NCBI GenBank assembly: GCA_020638095.1
Contig: JACKJF010000004.1
Span: forward strand, 620,001 to 684,000
Direction: 5' to 3'
DNA: 64,000 nt
From: Hyphomicrobiaceae bacterium
GTDB taxonomy: Bacteria; Pseudomonadota; Alphaproteobacteria; Rhizobiales; Devosiaceae
Shown: positions 47,919 to 56,276 of the stretch, piece after piece
Layout: every line of letters starts with the position of its first letter
Numbering within the stretch: the first letter of the stretch is position 1
The notes under the pieces: generated by a model
What the model was told of the DNA's origin: nothing
The model's input: only the letters and a program-made list of their open reading frames with translations
Databases searched by the model: none
Made by a program: the position numbers and the translations under genes

Positions 47919-48236
47919 TCAGATAGGCATGCGCATGATTTCCTCATACGCCGAAATCACCCGGTCGCGAACCGAGACCATGCTGTCCATCGCCAGTTCC
48001 GTCTCCGAAACGGCGGTCACCACGTCAACAATATTGGCCTTTCCGTCGAGCATCTGCATCTGCAGCTGGTCGGACCGGTTGCCCGTGTCGACCACCGACT
48101 GCACACTCTTGGCCAGAAGCGAGGCGAAATCGCCTCCCTGCCCGTCAAGCGGGTTGGACTTGCCCGCGCCGCCATTGCTGATCAGCCGTGCGGCGTTCGA
48201 ATAGGCGGCGGTTGCGGCGGTGAACGGGGTACTCAT
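47919..48236 (-). CDS. fliE: Flagellar hook-basal body protein FliE
   Basis: The 105-residue protein has the conserved C-terminal helix VDVVTAVSETELAMDSMVSVRDRVISAYEEIMRMPI-type sequence of FliE. FliE joins the MS ring to the proximal rod. It lies between flgC and fliQ, as usual. Confidence 0.92.
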   Translation of the reverse strand: MSTPFTAATAAYSNAARLISNGGAGKSNPLDGQGGDFASLLAKSVQSVVDTGNRSDQLQMQMLDGKANIVDVVTAVSETELAMDSMVSVRDRVISAYEEIMRMPI

Positions 48237-48252
48237 CGATCAGGCTCCAAAT

Positions 48253-48666
48253 TCATCCACGCAGGATGTCGAGGGTCGTGCCATACATCTGGCGGGTCGA
48301 GGTCACGACGTTGAGGTTGGCTTCGTAGGTCCGCTGCGCCTCGCGCATGTCGGCTAGTTCGATCAGCGGGTCGACGTTCGGAAAAAGGACATATCCATCT
48401 GCGTCCGCCGCCGGATGGCCTGGATCGAAGCGCTTTTCGAAATCGCTCATGTCATAGGTGAGCTTGCCCACCTCGACATTGTAGGCGCCGATTTCGCGGT
48501 CGTAGACCGCATCGAAGGTCGGTACGCGGCGGCGATAGGGTTCCTCGCCGGGTGTTTTGCCAGCCGAATCGACGTTGGCGAGGTTTTCCGCAATCACCCG
48601 CATGCGCGAAGATTGAGCGTGAAGCCCGCTCGCGGCAATCTTCAGGCTGGCACCGAAGTCACTCAT
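48253..48666 (-). CDS. flgC: Flagellar proximal rod protein FlgC
   Basis: The 137-residue rod protein has an N-terminal SGLHAQSSRMRVIAENLANVDSAG and a C-terminal MREAQRTYEANLNVVTSTRQMY. These are the helix pair of axial proteins. It follows flgB in the operon. Confidence 0.95.
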   Translation of the reverse strand: MSDFGASLKIAASGLHAQSSRMRVIAENLANVDSAGKTPGEEPYRRRVPTFDAVYDREIGAYNVEVGKLTYDMSDFEKRFDPGHPAADADGYVLFPNVDPLIELADMREAQRTYEANLNVVTSTRQMYGTTLDILRG

Positions 48667-48679
48667 TCAGCCTTCCCTT

Positions 48680-49087
48680 CTAGCTCGTGCGGCCAAGCGC
48701 GGTTCTGAGCAGCCTCAGCGATCGCGAGTAGAGCGACGCCGCGGTCTGGTAATCCATCTGGTTGCTCGCGACCTTCATCATCTCGTCTTCGAGCACCACA
48801 GCATTGCCTTCCGGCGTGATTTCGAAAGCACCCATGCGGCGCGGGCCGAATCCGTCGGTTTCCGTGTTTCCGACCGAAAAATGCGTCGGGTTGGTCGCGA
48901 CCGTGGTGACGCTGGCCGTGCTCTGATTGTCCAGAACATCGGCAAAACGGAAAGCGTTGAGATCACGGCCGAGATAGCCTGGCGTTTCCGCATTGGCGAC
49001 ATTCTCCGCCAGGATGGTCTGGCGCGTCTGGTGCCATTGCATCTTGAGCTTCAGTGCGGAAAAGATGGGAAGGTCAGACAGGGCCAT
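48680..49087 (-). CDS. flgB: Flagellar proximal rod protein FlgB
   Basis: The 135-residue rod protein has SALKLKMQWHQTRQTILAEN then VANAETPGYLGRD, and a C-terminal SNQMDYQTAASLYSRSLRLL. It opens the operon. The ATG at 49087 is used; a TTG eight codons upstream is less likely. A CtrA-type box and an ftr-like palindrome lie close upstream. Confidence 0.93.
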   Translation of the reverse strand: MALSDLPIFSALKLKMQWHQTRQTILAENVANAETPGYLGRDLNAFRFADVLDNQSTASVTTVATNPTHFSVGNTETDGFGPRRMGAFEITPEGNAVVLEDEMMKVASNQMDYQTAASLYSRSLRLLRTALGRTS

Positions 49088-49113
49088 GTTCGCGCTTCGG
49101 ACGGAATTCAATA

Positions 49114-49129
49114 GGCAATTCTTGCCGGG
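49114..49129 (-). promoter_or_regulatory. FlbD/ftr-like palindrome near flgB
   Basis: The minus-strand sequence CCCGGCAAGAATTGCC is nearly identical to CCCGGCAGAAATTGCC in the fliL/flgF intergenic region and resembles Caulobacter ftr enhancer sites. It is 27 bases upstream of the flgB start. Binding by an FlbD-type protein is inferred. Confidence 0.45.
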
Positions 49130-49136
49130 CTTATGG

Positions 49137-49151
49137 TTAACATCGCGTTAA
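49137..49151. promoter_or_regulatory. CtrA-type box between flgB and fliO
   Basis: TTAA-CATCGCG-TTAA followed by C is a perfect TTAA-N7-TTAAC site in the divergent flgB/fliO region. It could control either operon. Confidence 0.6.
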
Positions 49152-49282
49152 CTCTGTCCGTCGAATTGACATTTTGGTCCAGCACGGCCGTCATTTTCGG
49201 TCTATACTAGGCACATATTTCCGCCATGCGGGCGTGCCAAACGCACTGTCGGCGGCGGATTGGACTTGTTGGAGGCGCACTC

Positions 49283-50134
49283 TTGGGCTTTTTGACTTCG
49301 CTATTTGGCGGCGACGGACTGAACCTTTGGTCGGTCGGCCTGTCGCTCATCATCGTGCTGCTTCTGATCGTCGCTGCCGTCTGGCTGCTCAAGGTCCTAT
49401 TCAACGCAACCGGCCGCATTGGACGCAATTCCAACAAGCGCCTGGCGATCATCGATTCCATTCCGGTCGACTCAAAGCGCAATCTGGTGCTCGTCCGCCG
49501 CGACCAGGTCGAACACCTTCTGCTTGTCGGCGGCGGCCAGGATGTCGCCGTTGAAACCGGCATTCCCGCCGAATACGCGCCCTCGGCCCTTCCCGATCAG
49601 AAGATGCAGCGCGCAAATGCGAACCCCGAGCGCAAGACGGCGGCCGCAGCCAGCCGACTTGGCCTCACGAGCCTTCTCCGCCGCTACAACCTGCCCGGCG
49701 GAACGAATTCGCCCCAGCAGGCCAACGAGGCTCAGCCGCGTCCTGACCCCCAATCGAAGCCGGTCAACCGGCCCCGCTTCACCATTCGTCCCGCGACACC
49801 GGCGGCAGAGAATCCTGCCGCACAGCCCGCCGCCCAGCCACTCAGTCCGCTCGACCGGCTGAAAGCCCTCGGCATGCATCGCGACGAACAGGCGCCGCAA
49901 CCCCTCCGCCGCATGGGTCTTCTGACCCCCAAGACCCCGCCGGAATCTGTGAATGGCGCTGCGGAAGCGCAGAAAAGCCCGGACCAGACCGCCGACTCAG
50001 ATAACATGCCGCCCGATCCGCACGACCACGACGCCATGGCGAGCGTCGAACACCAACCGATCGAGCAGCATGGCCCCGGCGACCAAGACGATTCAGCTGA
50101 CCAGCAGCACGAAAACCGGTCTCAGAACGCCTGA
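49283..50134 (+). CDS. fliO: FliO-type flagellar biosynthetic protein
   Basis: The roughly 283-residue protein has one membrane helix (about 13-38) followed by the FliO core RNSNKRLAIIDSIPVDSKRNLVLVRRDQVEHLLLVGG. The remaining 180 residues are rich in Pro, Ala and Gln and look disordered, making it much longer than enteric FliO. The likely start is TTG with a perfect GGAGG eight bases upstream. It overlaps fliP by about 65 bases. FliO assists FliP assembly. Confidence 0.85.
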   Translation: MGFLTSLFGGDGLNLWSVGLSLIIVLLLIVAAVWLLKVLFNATGRIGRNSNKRLAIIDSIPVDSKRNLVLVRRDQVEHLLLVGGGQDVAVETGIPAEYAPSALPDQKMQRANANPERKTAAAASRLGLTSLLRRYNLPGGTNSPQQANEAQPRPDPQSKPVNRPRFTIRPATPAAENPAAQPAAQPLSPLDRLKALGMHRDEQAPQPLRRMGLLTPKTPPESVNGAAEAQKSPDQTADSDNMPPDPHDHDAMASVEHQPIEQHGPGDQDDSADQQHENRSQNA

Positions 50135-50888
50135 TCGCCATGCGCGAACCCGCCGGCTGCTTCGGCTTTTCGGTCTCGCCGCCCTCGCCCTTCTGATCCT
50201 CAGCCCGGTTGAATCGCTGGCCCAGGATATATCGGTCAACTTCGGTGACGATGCGACATTGACCGAGCGTGCGGTGCAGCTCGTCGGCCTTTTGACCGTC
50301 CTTTCACTTGCGCCCTCGATCCTCGTCATGGTGACGAGCTTCACCCGCATTATCGTGGTCCTGTCGCTCCTTAGAACAGCAATCGGTCTTCAGACGGCGC
50401 CGCCGAACAGCGTGATGATTTCGCTTGCCCTGTTTCTCACCGCCTTCGTCATGGCGCCGACTTTGCAGCAATCGTATACCGACGGCATTGCGCCGTTGAT
50501 TGCAGGCGAAATCGGCATCGAAGATTCGTTCGCCCGCTCCGCCGCACCCATACATCAATTCATGATGGCCAACGTCCGCGAGGATGACGTGCAGCTTTTT
50601 CTGGACCTGTCGCAGGCCGAAACCCCGGAAAACCCGGAAGATCTGTCCCTGACGATCCTCGTCCCCGCCTTCATGATTTCCGAACTGCGCCGCGCCTTCG
50701 AAATCGGGTTCCTGCTGTTCCTGCCCTTCATCATCATCGACATGGTGGTCGCTTCGGTCCTGATGTCGATGGGCATGATGATGCTGCCTCCGGTTGTCGT
50801 CTCCCTGCCCTTCAAGCTCGTTTTCTTCGTGCTCGTCGACGGGTGGCACCTGATCGCGGGATCGCTGGTTCGATCCTTCGTCAGCTAG
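50070..50888 (+). CDS. fliP: Flagellar export protein FliP
   Basis: The roughly 272-residue protein has a signal sequence (about 26-50) and four hydrophobic segments. It contains VMVTSFTRIIVVLSLLRTAIGLQTAPPNSV and the IGFLLFLPFIIIDMVVASVLMSMGMMMLPP block of FliP. It is an export-gate subunit. The only in-frame ATG ahead of the signal sequence is at 50070, inside fliO. Confidence 0.93.
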   Translation: MAPATKTIQLTSSTKTGLRTPDRHARTRRLLRLFGLAALALLILSPVESLAQDISVNFGDDATLTERAVQLVGLLTVLSLAPSILVMVTSFTRIIVVLSLLRTAIGLQTAPPNSVMISLALFLTAFVMAPTLQQSYTDGIAPLIAGEIGIEDSFARSAAPIHQFMMANVREDDVQLFLDLSQAETPENPEDLSLTILVPAFMISELRRAFEIGFLLFLPFIIIDMVVASVLMSMGMMMLPPVVVSLPFKLVFFVLVDGWHLIAGSLVRSFVS

Positions 50889-50981
50889 CCGAGATCCCAA
50901 CTACTTCCTGATTTGGCTGCCTTGCATCCGGTCCGGCGCACGATAGAACATCGGAATGTTTGCGCCCGTGAAGCGAGGAAC

Positions 50982-51629
50982 ATGCCCGTGACGATCGTCA
51001 TCACCGCGTTCGAACGATCACCCGATGGCGGCAGGGGGCTTGCGCGAGACACGCGTGTTCGTTGGGCCCTCGAAGAGGTGGGCCAGCCGTACGAGGTGCG
51101 CGGCGTGCAGTTCGCGGCGCTAAAAGAGCCTGCGCATCTGGCGCTCAACCCGTTCGGCTCGATCCCGACCTTCGAGGAGGATGGACTGGCTTTGTTCGAA
51201 TCCGGCTCGATCGTGCTCCACATCGCCCAGCGCCATCCCGGCTTGCTACCGGACGATCCGCATGCGAGGGCGCGGGCCATTACCTGGATGTTCGCCGCGC
51301 TCAACACGGTCGAACCGCCGATTCTGGAACGCGCCAACGCCCGCCTGCTCGAGGGCGACAAGCCCTGGTCTCATGACCGTATTCCGATCGTCGAAGACCG
51401 CGTGCGCGACCAACTCCGAAAGCTTTCCGCCCGCCTCGGCGAAACCGATTGGCTCGACGGCGCATTCAGCGCAGGTGACCTGATGATGGTTTCAGTGCTC
51501 TTGAGGATCAAGACGTCCGGCCTTCTCGAAGCATTCCCGAACCTTGCGGCCTATGTCGCTCGTGGCGAAGCTAGGCCCGCCTACCAGCGCGCCTTTGCCG
51601 ATCAGCTGGCCTTCAATACGAGGCCGTAA
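50982..51629 (+). CDS. Glutathione S-transferase family protein
   Basis: The 215-residue protein shows the thioredoxin-like N-terminal domain with NPFGSIPTFEEDGLALFESGSIVLHIA and an all-helical C-terminal domain with SAGDLMMVSVLLRI. The reaction is unknown. AGGA precedes the ATG. It sits after fliP but has no obvious flagellar role. Confidence 0.85.
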   Translation: MPVTIVITAFERSPDGGRGLARDTRVRWALEEVGQPYEVRGVQFAALKEPAHLALNPFGSIPTFEEDGLALFESGSIVLHIAQRHPGLLPDDPHARARAITWMFAALNTVEPPILERANARLLEGDKPWSHDRIPIVEDRVRDQLRKLSARLGETDWLDGAFSAGDLMMVSVLLRIKTSGLLEAFPNLAAYVARGEARPAYQRAFADQLAFNTRP

Positions 51630-51647
51630 CCGGCCCCACGCGAGCCC

Positions 51648-54600
51648 TCATCCCGTCGGCGGATTGTCCGCGCCAACATGCGGCGGCACCAGCGCGCCGT
51701 CGGCCTCGTAGGTTTCGCGATAGGACTGAAGGAAAGCCGAGAGCGTATCCGTGCTGGCAACCTCACTCGCCAACTGCCGGAAATCGGCCGAACTCTGCGT
51801 CACGAGTCCGGTGACGAAATCGAACATCGGCCATTCAGGCGTCGGCTCCATGACGGGCGTGAACTTGTTGCGCAGCCGGGCAAGTCCGATCCGGTCGTTG
51901 GCGAGAACGAAGCCCACCGCCGCCCTCAGGATTTGTTTCCGGGCCGAAAGTCCGAGCGTTTCGGGCACGCCGTCGCTGGAATAGACGAATTCGATCTGCT
52001 CGGATGCATCGCGGTAGCGTTTGTCCTTCCAGTACGCTTCGATGCGGAGTGCCTCGGCATCCCGCCCGTCCATGTTGTTGAGAAGGTCGAGCGCCAATTG
52101 CGCCCGGCCCGCATCGATGAGCGCCCGCGCTTCAAGAATGCGCCGCTGGCGTTCGAGCGATGGCGCCAGGTTGGCCATGCTCGTCGCCGTCAGCGCATCG
52201 AGCGCCTTGTCCGGCGCATGATTGGCGATCTGAATCACGGCGAGGTCCGCCGCAATCTGCGCCCGCGCCGCGCCTGAAAGCCGGTTGTCGATCTGGTATT
52301 GCAGAAGGTTTGCCGCCTGCTCCAGCAGGTCGACGCCCACGAGACGGCGGGCCAGGTTGCGGATCATTTCATCGCCACGCGTACCCGCCGGGGTCAACTG
52401 GCGATAGGCGTAAAAGAGCGTCAGCGCGTCAACCGGATCAAGCTGGTCCGCCGCGCCGTTGAGGAACAGATCGGCAAAGACCCTTTGTGCCTTGTCGGTC
52501 AGTTCCAGCACCTTGTCGGGGTCGACGCGCGCGTCCGCTGCTTCGCGAACGGTGGCGAACGCGCCGCGATAGTCCTTGCTCTCGAACTGCAGATTGGCCA
52601 GCAGTTCCAGCATCTTGGCCTCGAGGGGTCCGCCCCGCCAGACAATCGTTTCGCTTGACAGAACCTTGGCCGCACGTTCCTTGTCTATGTTGCCGATCCG
52701 GTTCAAAAGGTCGATGGTCCGATAAACCGCTTCCGCGCGCGTCGGGCGCACGTCGGCCACGATCACCTGTCCGTACGTGTCGAGCGCTTCATCGTAACGG
52801 CGTTCAAGCTCGTCGATCCGCCCTTCCAGCAATTCGTAGCGCGAATAGTCCTCGTGACCGAGGTCCATCTGCCCGAGCCGGGCGGAAAGCCGGCGGGCGA
52901 GATCGAGATCCTGCACCTCGACCGCCGAAGTTGCGCCGGCGACGAGAAACTCGGTCTGCACCCAGACCGGATAGCCTTCGATGATCGCCTCCGCTGCCAG
53001 CGCATCATTGTGCGCACCCTGGAAGTCCTGCGTTTCCGAACGCACGATCGTGCGCCACATGATGGCGTCGGTCCGGTTGACGAGACTGTCTGATCCAAGA
53101 AGCTCGAGAGCCTCGCTATTGCGTCCCGCCGCGACCTCCGCCGCCGCCTTGACCATGTCGGCTTCGGCAACGATGTCCTCGACCGATCCGTCAGCGATCA
53201 GCACGTCGAGCACCCCGAGCGCCTCCTGCGGCAGTCGGTTGGCGAGATAGGCCGTCGCAAGGTCGAGCCGCGCCTGTTCCCGGTCGCGGCCTTCGCCGGA
53301 TGCCGCCATGTTCTGCAGGTCGATGAGGCGCTTGTTCAGCCGTTTCGGGCTGGTTTCCTCGAAATCGACGAGATTGACGAACGCCGCCCGGCTGCCATCC
53401 GACTGCCCGTTCGGCGACCGCGACCGTGCCAGAAGAATGGGAGATAGGGTCAGCCCGCGCGGCGCACTCAGCGTCGCTTCATGGCGTGAAAGAGCGATCT
53501 GCAGGTCCGGATTTTTCGGGCGCAGAACCAATCCCTGGATCGAACCCAGAACGTCGAAATCGACATAGTTGAGGTCACGGAAAATGCCGCGCGCCGGCGG
53601 ATACATGGTCACCACCTGCAAAATGTCACCGACCACCGGGTCGCGCACCTCATGAACCAGCGCCGGGTCGCCGAGATTCGCGGCAAGCTCCTCACGGCCA
53701 TCCACGTTCTGGCGCCGGTTGAGCTGGATGGGATCGTTCGGAGCGGCGGAAAGATCGCCAAGCGAAAGCACCCACCCCGCCCCCTGCGAGCCGAGCGACA
53801 CCATGGTGCTGTCATCGACAATCATCCGGACGATTTGCGTCTCGCCGGTCGCGACCGCCGAATAATCGTCCGCAACCTGACTGAGGAGTTGCGGATCGTC
53901 CGGGGCTTGAACGACGGCGGGTGAATCAAAGATCAGCCACAGATAGTCGCCGCGCCGGAAAACCGCTGCGGGCGTATCCACATCGAACGCAAACTGGATG
54001 CGGATGGCCGTGCCGACATCGGTGACTTTCGGCGTGATCTCCGTCTGGGTCGTCGCGGTGAGCGGCACCGGGCCCTCGCCGAGATTGTCTGCTAGACTTG
54101 GACCCTCCGCATCAATGCGCAGCTTTTCCTGTTCATCGACGGCCGCCTGCAGCAATTGTTCTGCAGTTGGCGCGGTGCTCTGCGGTTCCAGCCGGTCGAT
54201 GTCGATGATGTAGTTTGTCGGGGACTCCTGGTAGAAACGCGCCGTCACGCCGGCCGCCAGCGTGAGGTGCACCGTATCCGAGTCAACGCTCGACCGGGTT
54301 TCCGCCCCCAGGATTTCGGCAGGCAGATTTTCCGTCAGCGCGAATAGATCGATTTCCTTCGGCCAAGCGAACGTCAGGTCCACCGCGTCCCCATCGCGCG
54401 AATATTGCGCTGTCGTGTCTTCCGTCCAGGAAAACGACAGGCGAATAAAGGTCGCGTTCAAACCGACATCGAGCCGGCCCGTCGGGTTGCGCGCCCGCGC
54501 CTCGGCAATAATGCGTTGCTGCTCGGCAAGCGCGGCGGCGTCCTGTGCGCGCTTGGCAAGTTCCGCTACCACTTCTGCGGGCAGACTGGGCGGCAGGCCC

Positions 54601-55025
54601 TGCCAATCGGCGGGCAACAGATCGATGAAGAGCTTTTCGCCGGCAACGATCGTGTTGATCTTGTAGTCAGCCAGAAGACCGAACCTCAGGCCCCGTTTGT
54701 CAGGGTCGATTCGCGCCACGGTCAGATAGTCCGGCATCGTTTGCGTGACGTCCGGCAACATCAGGTCTATCGCGTCCTGAAATTCGATCGTCAGCACGTT
54801 GTTTTCGGACTTGAGGTCATATTTCGGCAGGTCGAGCCGGTCCGGAAAAGTCAGGATTATCCGGCCGTAGCCCTCCATCCCGCTGGCCGAGAGATCAAGA
54901 AAGTCCGCCGCGAGAACCGCGCCTGCCTGCGCGCACCAGAAAAACGCCGCCAGCCAGAGCCCGGCAACGAGGCGCCAAATGTCGGCAGGGTCTTTGCGGC
55001 GTACCGGCATCTTTGTTCCAAACAT
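51648..55025 (-). CDS. Large secreted TPR-type protein of the flagellar cluster
   Basis: The 1125-residue protein has a signal peptide (about 15-40, ending AVLAAD). Its first roughly 470 residues are repeated beta-rich segments resembling AMIN-type modules, for example YGRIILTFPDRLDLPKYDLK and AIRIQFAFDVDTPAAVFRRG. From about 550 on it is alpha-helical with TPR-like spacing. It ends the fliL-fliM-DUF6468-motE operon but also has a CtrA-type box of its own upstream. A periplasmic scaffold role in motility is inferred. The start is ATG at 55025 or 55010. Confidence 0.7.
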   Translation of the reverse strand: MFGTKMPVRRKDPADIWRLVAGLWLAAFFWCAQAGAVLAADFLDLSASGMEGYGRIILTFPDRLDLPKYDLKSENNVLTIEFQDAIDLMLPDVTQTMPDYLTVARIDPDKRGLRFGLLADYKINTIVAGEKLFIDLLPADWQGLPPSLPAEVVAELAKRAQDAAALAEQQRIIAEARARNPTGRLDVGLNATFIRLSFSWTEDTTAQYSRDGDAVDLTFAWPKEIDLFALTENLPAEILGAETRSSVDSDTVHLTLAAGVTARFYQESPTNYIIDIDRLEPQSTAPTAEQLLQAAVDEQEKLRIDAEGPSLADNLGEGPVPLTATTQTEITPKVTDVGTAIRIQFAFDVDTPAAVFRRGDYLWLIFDSPAVVQAPDDPQLLSQVADDYSAVATGETQIVRMIVDDSTMVSLGSQGAGWVLSLGDLSAAPNDPIQLNRRQNVDGREELAANLGDPALVHEVRDPVVGDILQVVTMYPPARGIFRDLNYVDFDVLGSIQGLVLRPKNPDLQIALSRHEATLSAPRGLTLSPILLARSRSPNGQSDGSRAAFVNLVDFEETSPKRLNKRLIDLQNMAASGEGRDREQARLDLATAYLANRLPQEALGVLDVLIADGSVEDIVAEADMVKAAAEVAAGRNSEALELLGSDSLVNRTDAIMWRTIVRSETQDFQGAHNDALAAEAIIEGYPVWVQTEFLVAGATSAVEVQDLDLARRLSARLGQMDLGHEDYSRYELLEGRIDELERRYDEALDTYGQVIVADVRPTRAEAVYRTIDLLNRIGNIDKERAAKVLSSETIVWRGGPLEAKMLELLANLQFESKDYRGAFATVREAADARVDPDKVLELTDKAQRVFADLFLNGAADQLDPVDALTLFYAYRQLTPAGTRGDEMIRNLARRLVGVDLLEQAANLLQYQIDNRLSGAARAQIAADLAVIQIANHAPDKALDALTATSMANLAPSLERQRRILEARALIDAGRAQLALDLLNNMDGRDAEALRIEAYWKDKRYRDASEQIEFVYSSDGVPETLGLSARKQILRAAVGFVLANDRIGLARLRNKFTPVMEPTPEWPMFDFVTGLVTQSSADFRQLASEVASTDTLSAFLQSYRETYEADGALVPPHVGADNPPTG

Positions 55026-55053
55026 CAAGACACCCAAGTCTAGCCGCCCCGCT

Positions 55054-55068
55054 TTAACTCCGCGTTAA
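55054..55068 (-). promoter_or_regulatory. CtrA-type box ahead of the TPR protein gene
   Basis: TTAA-CGCGGAG-TTAA on the minus strand is a perfect N7-spaced site between motE and the large TPR gene. It would allow transcription separate from the fliL operon. Confidence 0.55.
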
Positions 55069-55086
55069 GCCAAACGCCGGTTTTCC

Positions 55087-55851
55087 CTACTGGCCAATGA
55101 TTTGCGGCAGCTCGTTCGAGCCCATGCTTGCCGGTTCTGTCGGCATTTTGGCTGCTTCATTCAGGTTGGCCAGGCGGATGGTCAGGTCCTGCGCCCGCGA
55201 TGCATCCATCGCGGCAAGAATCTGCGACATCTTTCTCGGCGAGATATTGCTCGCCAGCCGCAACAGAACATCGGCATCGAGCTGGTTGAACACGGTCGCC
55301 GCGTCGCTCGGCTTCATGTTCTCGTACATCGAAACGAGGGCCGTGAACTGCTCGTCGGCCTTCGCATCGAACTGGTCGACAAGGGCCTGCACCCGCGTTT
55401 CCAGCGCCTGAAGGGCGGTCATGCGTTCTTCGATCCGCGCTTCCGCGGCCGCGACCAGATCGGCACGCACGTCAAGTTGCTCGGAATAGGCGTCAAGTTC
55501 GGCCCGCCTCTGGCTCAGCCGCTCGAGAACCGCGCGTTCCGTGACCGCATTCTGATCCGTCTGGTCGAGCGGAATGACATTTCCGTCCCGATCCTTGGTC
55601 GTTACCTCGGCAACGTCGCCATTGTTTCCGTCCATGGCCGCCGCCGTCGTCGCGAACAGCGAATCGGCGGCCCGGCGGGCCGTGGCTTCCTCGTCGGGCG
55701 TCAGCTGCACGGCTGGGTCCGCGGCCGTCTGGGCTCGAGCAAACTCGGTTCCGGTCAGGGCATAATGGCCCTCGGTCACGAGCCCGATGGTCTTGAGAAC
55801 CAGGAGCGCGATCGCCGCAACCAGAACAACGGGAAGAAGCCTCAGTTTCAT
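55087..55851 (-). CDS. motE: MotE family protein
   Basis: The 254-residue protein has one N-terminal membrane helix or signal (about 5-24), then coiled coil (RRAELDAYSEQLDVRADLVAAA). A C-terminal MgtE-N-like helical domain follows (YENMKPSDAATVFNQLDADV, ISPRKMSQILAAM). In Sinorhizobium, MotE is a periplasmic factor for MotC folding and motility. It overlaps the DUF6468 gene by one base. Confidence 0.8.
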   Translation of the reverse strand: MKLRLLPVVLVAAIALLVLKTIGLVTEGHYALTGTEFARAQTAADPAVQLTPDEEATARRAADSLFATTAAAMDGNNGDVAEVTTKDRDGNVIPLDQTDQNAVTERAVLERLSQRRAELDAYSEQLDVRADLVAAAEARIEERMTALQALETRVQALVDQFDAKADEQFTALVSMYENMKPSDAATVFNQLDADVLLRLASNISPRKMSQILAAMDASRAQDLTIRLANLNEAAKMPTEPASMGSNELPQIIGQ

Positions 55852-56276
55852 CAGGCGGCCGTGCTCCGCCGCTTCTGGTGAATGTCGAGCTGGTTGAGCG
55901 CAAGGCTCGCCCGGTTGGTCTCGACCCGCGCAATGGTCTCGGACTGGCGCGCCGCGCTGGTGATCTTTTCGATCCGCTCGAGCACGGTCTGGCCGGCGGT
56001 CACGTGGTTGGCAAGTTCGAGCCCGAAGCGCTCAGCCTCTTCCAGGCGGGCATTGAGCGTCAGGTCGGCTTCCGTCGCCGCCTCGCGAAGCTGCGAGATC
56101 GCGCCGTTCGCCATCGTCGTCGCCTGGATCAGGTCATTGATCATGCCGCGCATGACATCGCGATCGGCATGCATCTTTTTCAGACGCTGGTTGAGCACGA
56201 AGGAATATCCGATCGTCAAACACAACAACAACGCCACGGCCGTTTCCACGACCAGTCCAAGAGGTATGCTCGTCAT
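55851..56276 (-). CDS. DUF6468 membrane protein
   Basis: The 141-residue protein has one N-terminal helix (about 8-25) followed by a long helical region with NAISQL-like heptads (MANGAISQLREAATEADLTLNARLEEAERF). It matches the DUF6468 family, found only beside fliM and motE in alphaproteobacterial flagellar operons. The function is unknown. It overlaps fliM by four bases. Confidence 0.75.
   Translation of the reverse strand: MTSIPLGLVVETAVALLLCLTIGYSFVLNQRLKKMHADRDVMRGMINDLIQATTMANGAISQLREAATEADLTLNARLEEAERFGLELANHVTAGQTVLERIEKITSAARQSETIARVETNRASLALNQLDIHQKRRSTAA

Noticed and set aside
49199..49212. GG-N10-GC spacing upstream of fliO that could be a sigma-54 promoter.
   Set aside because: The flanks lack the CACG and TTGC parts of the consensus; it is too weak beside the flgF element.
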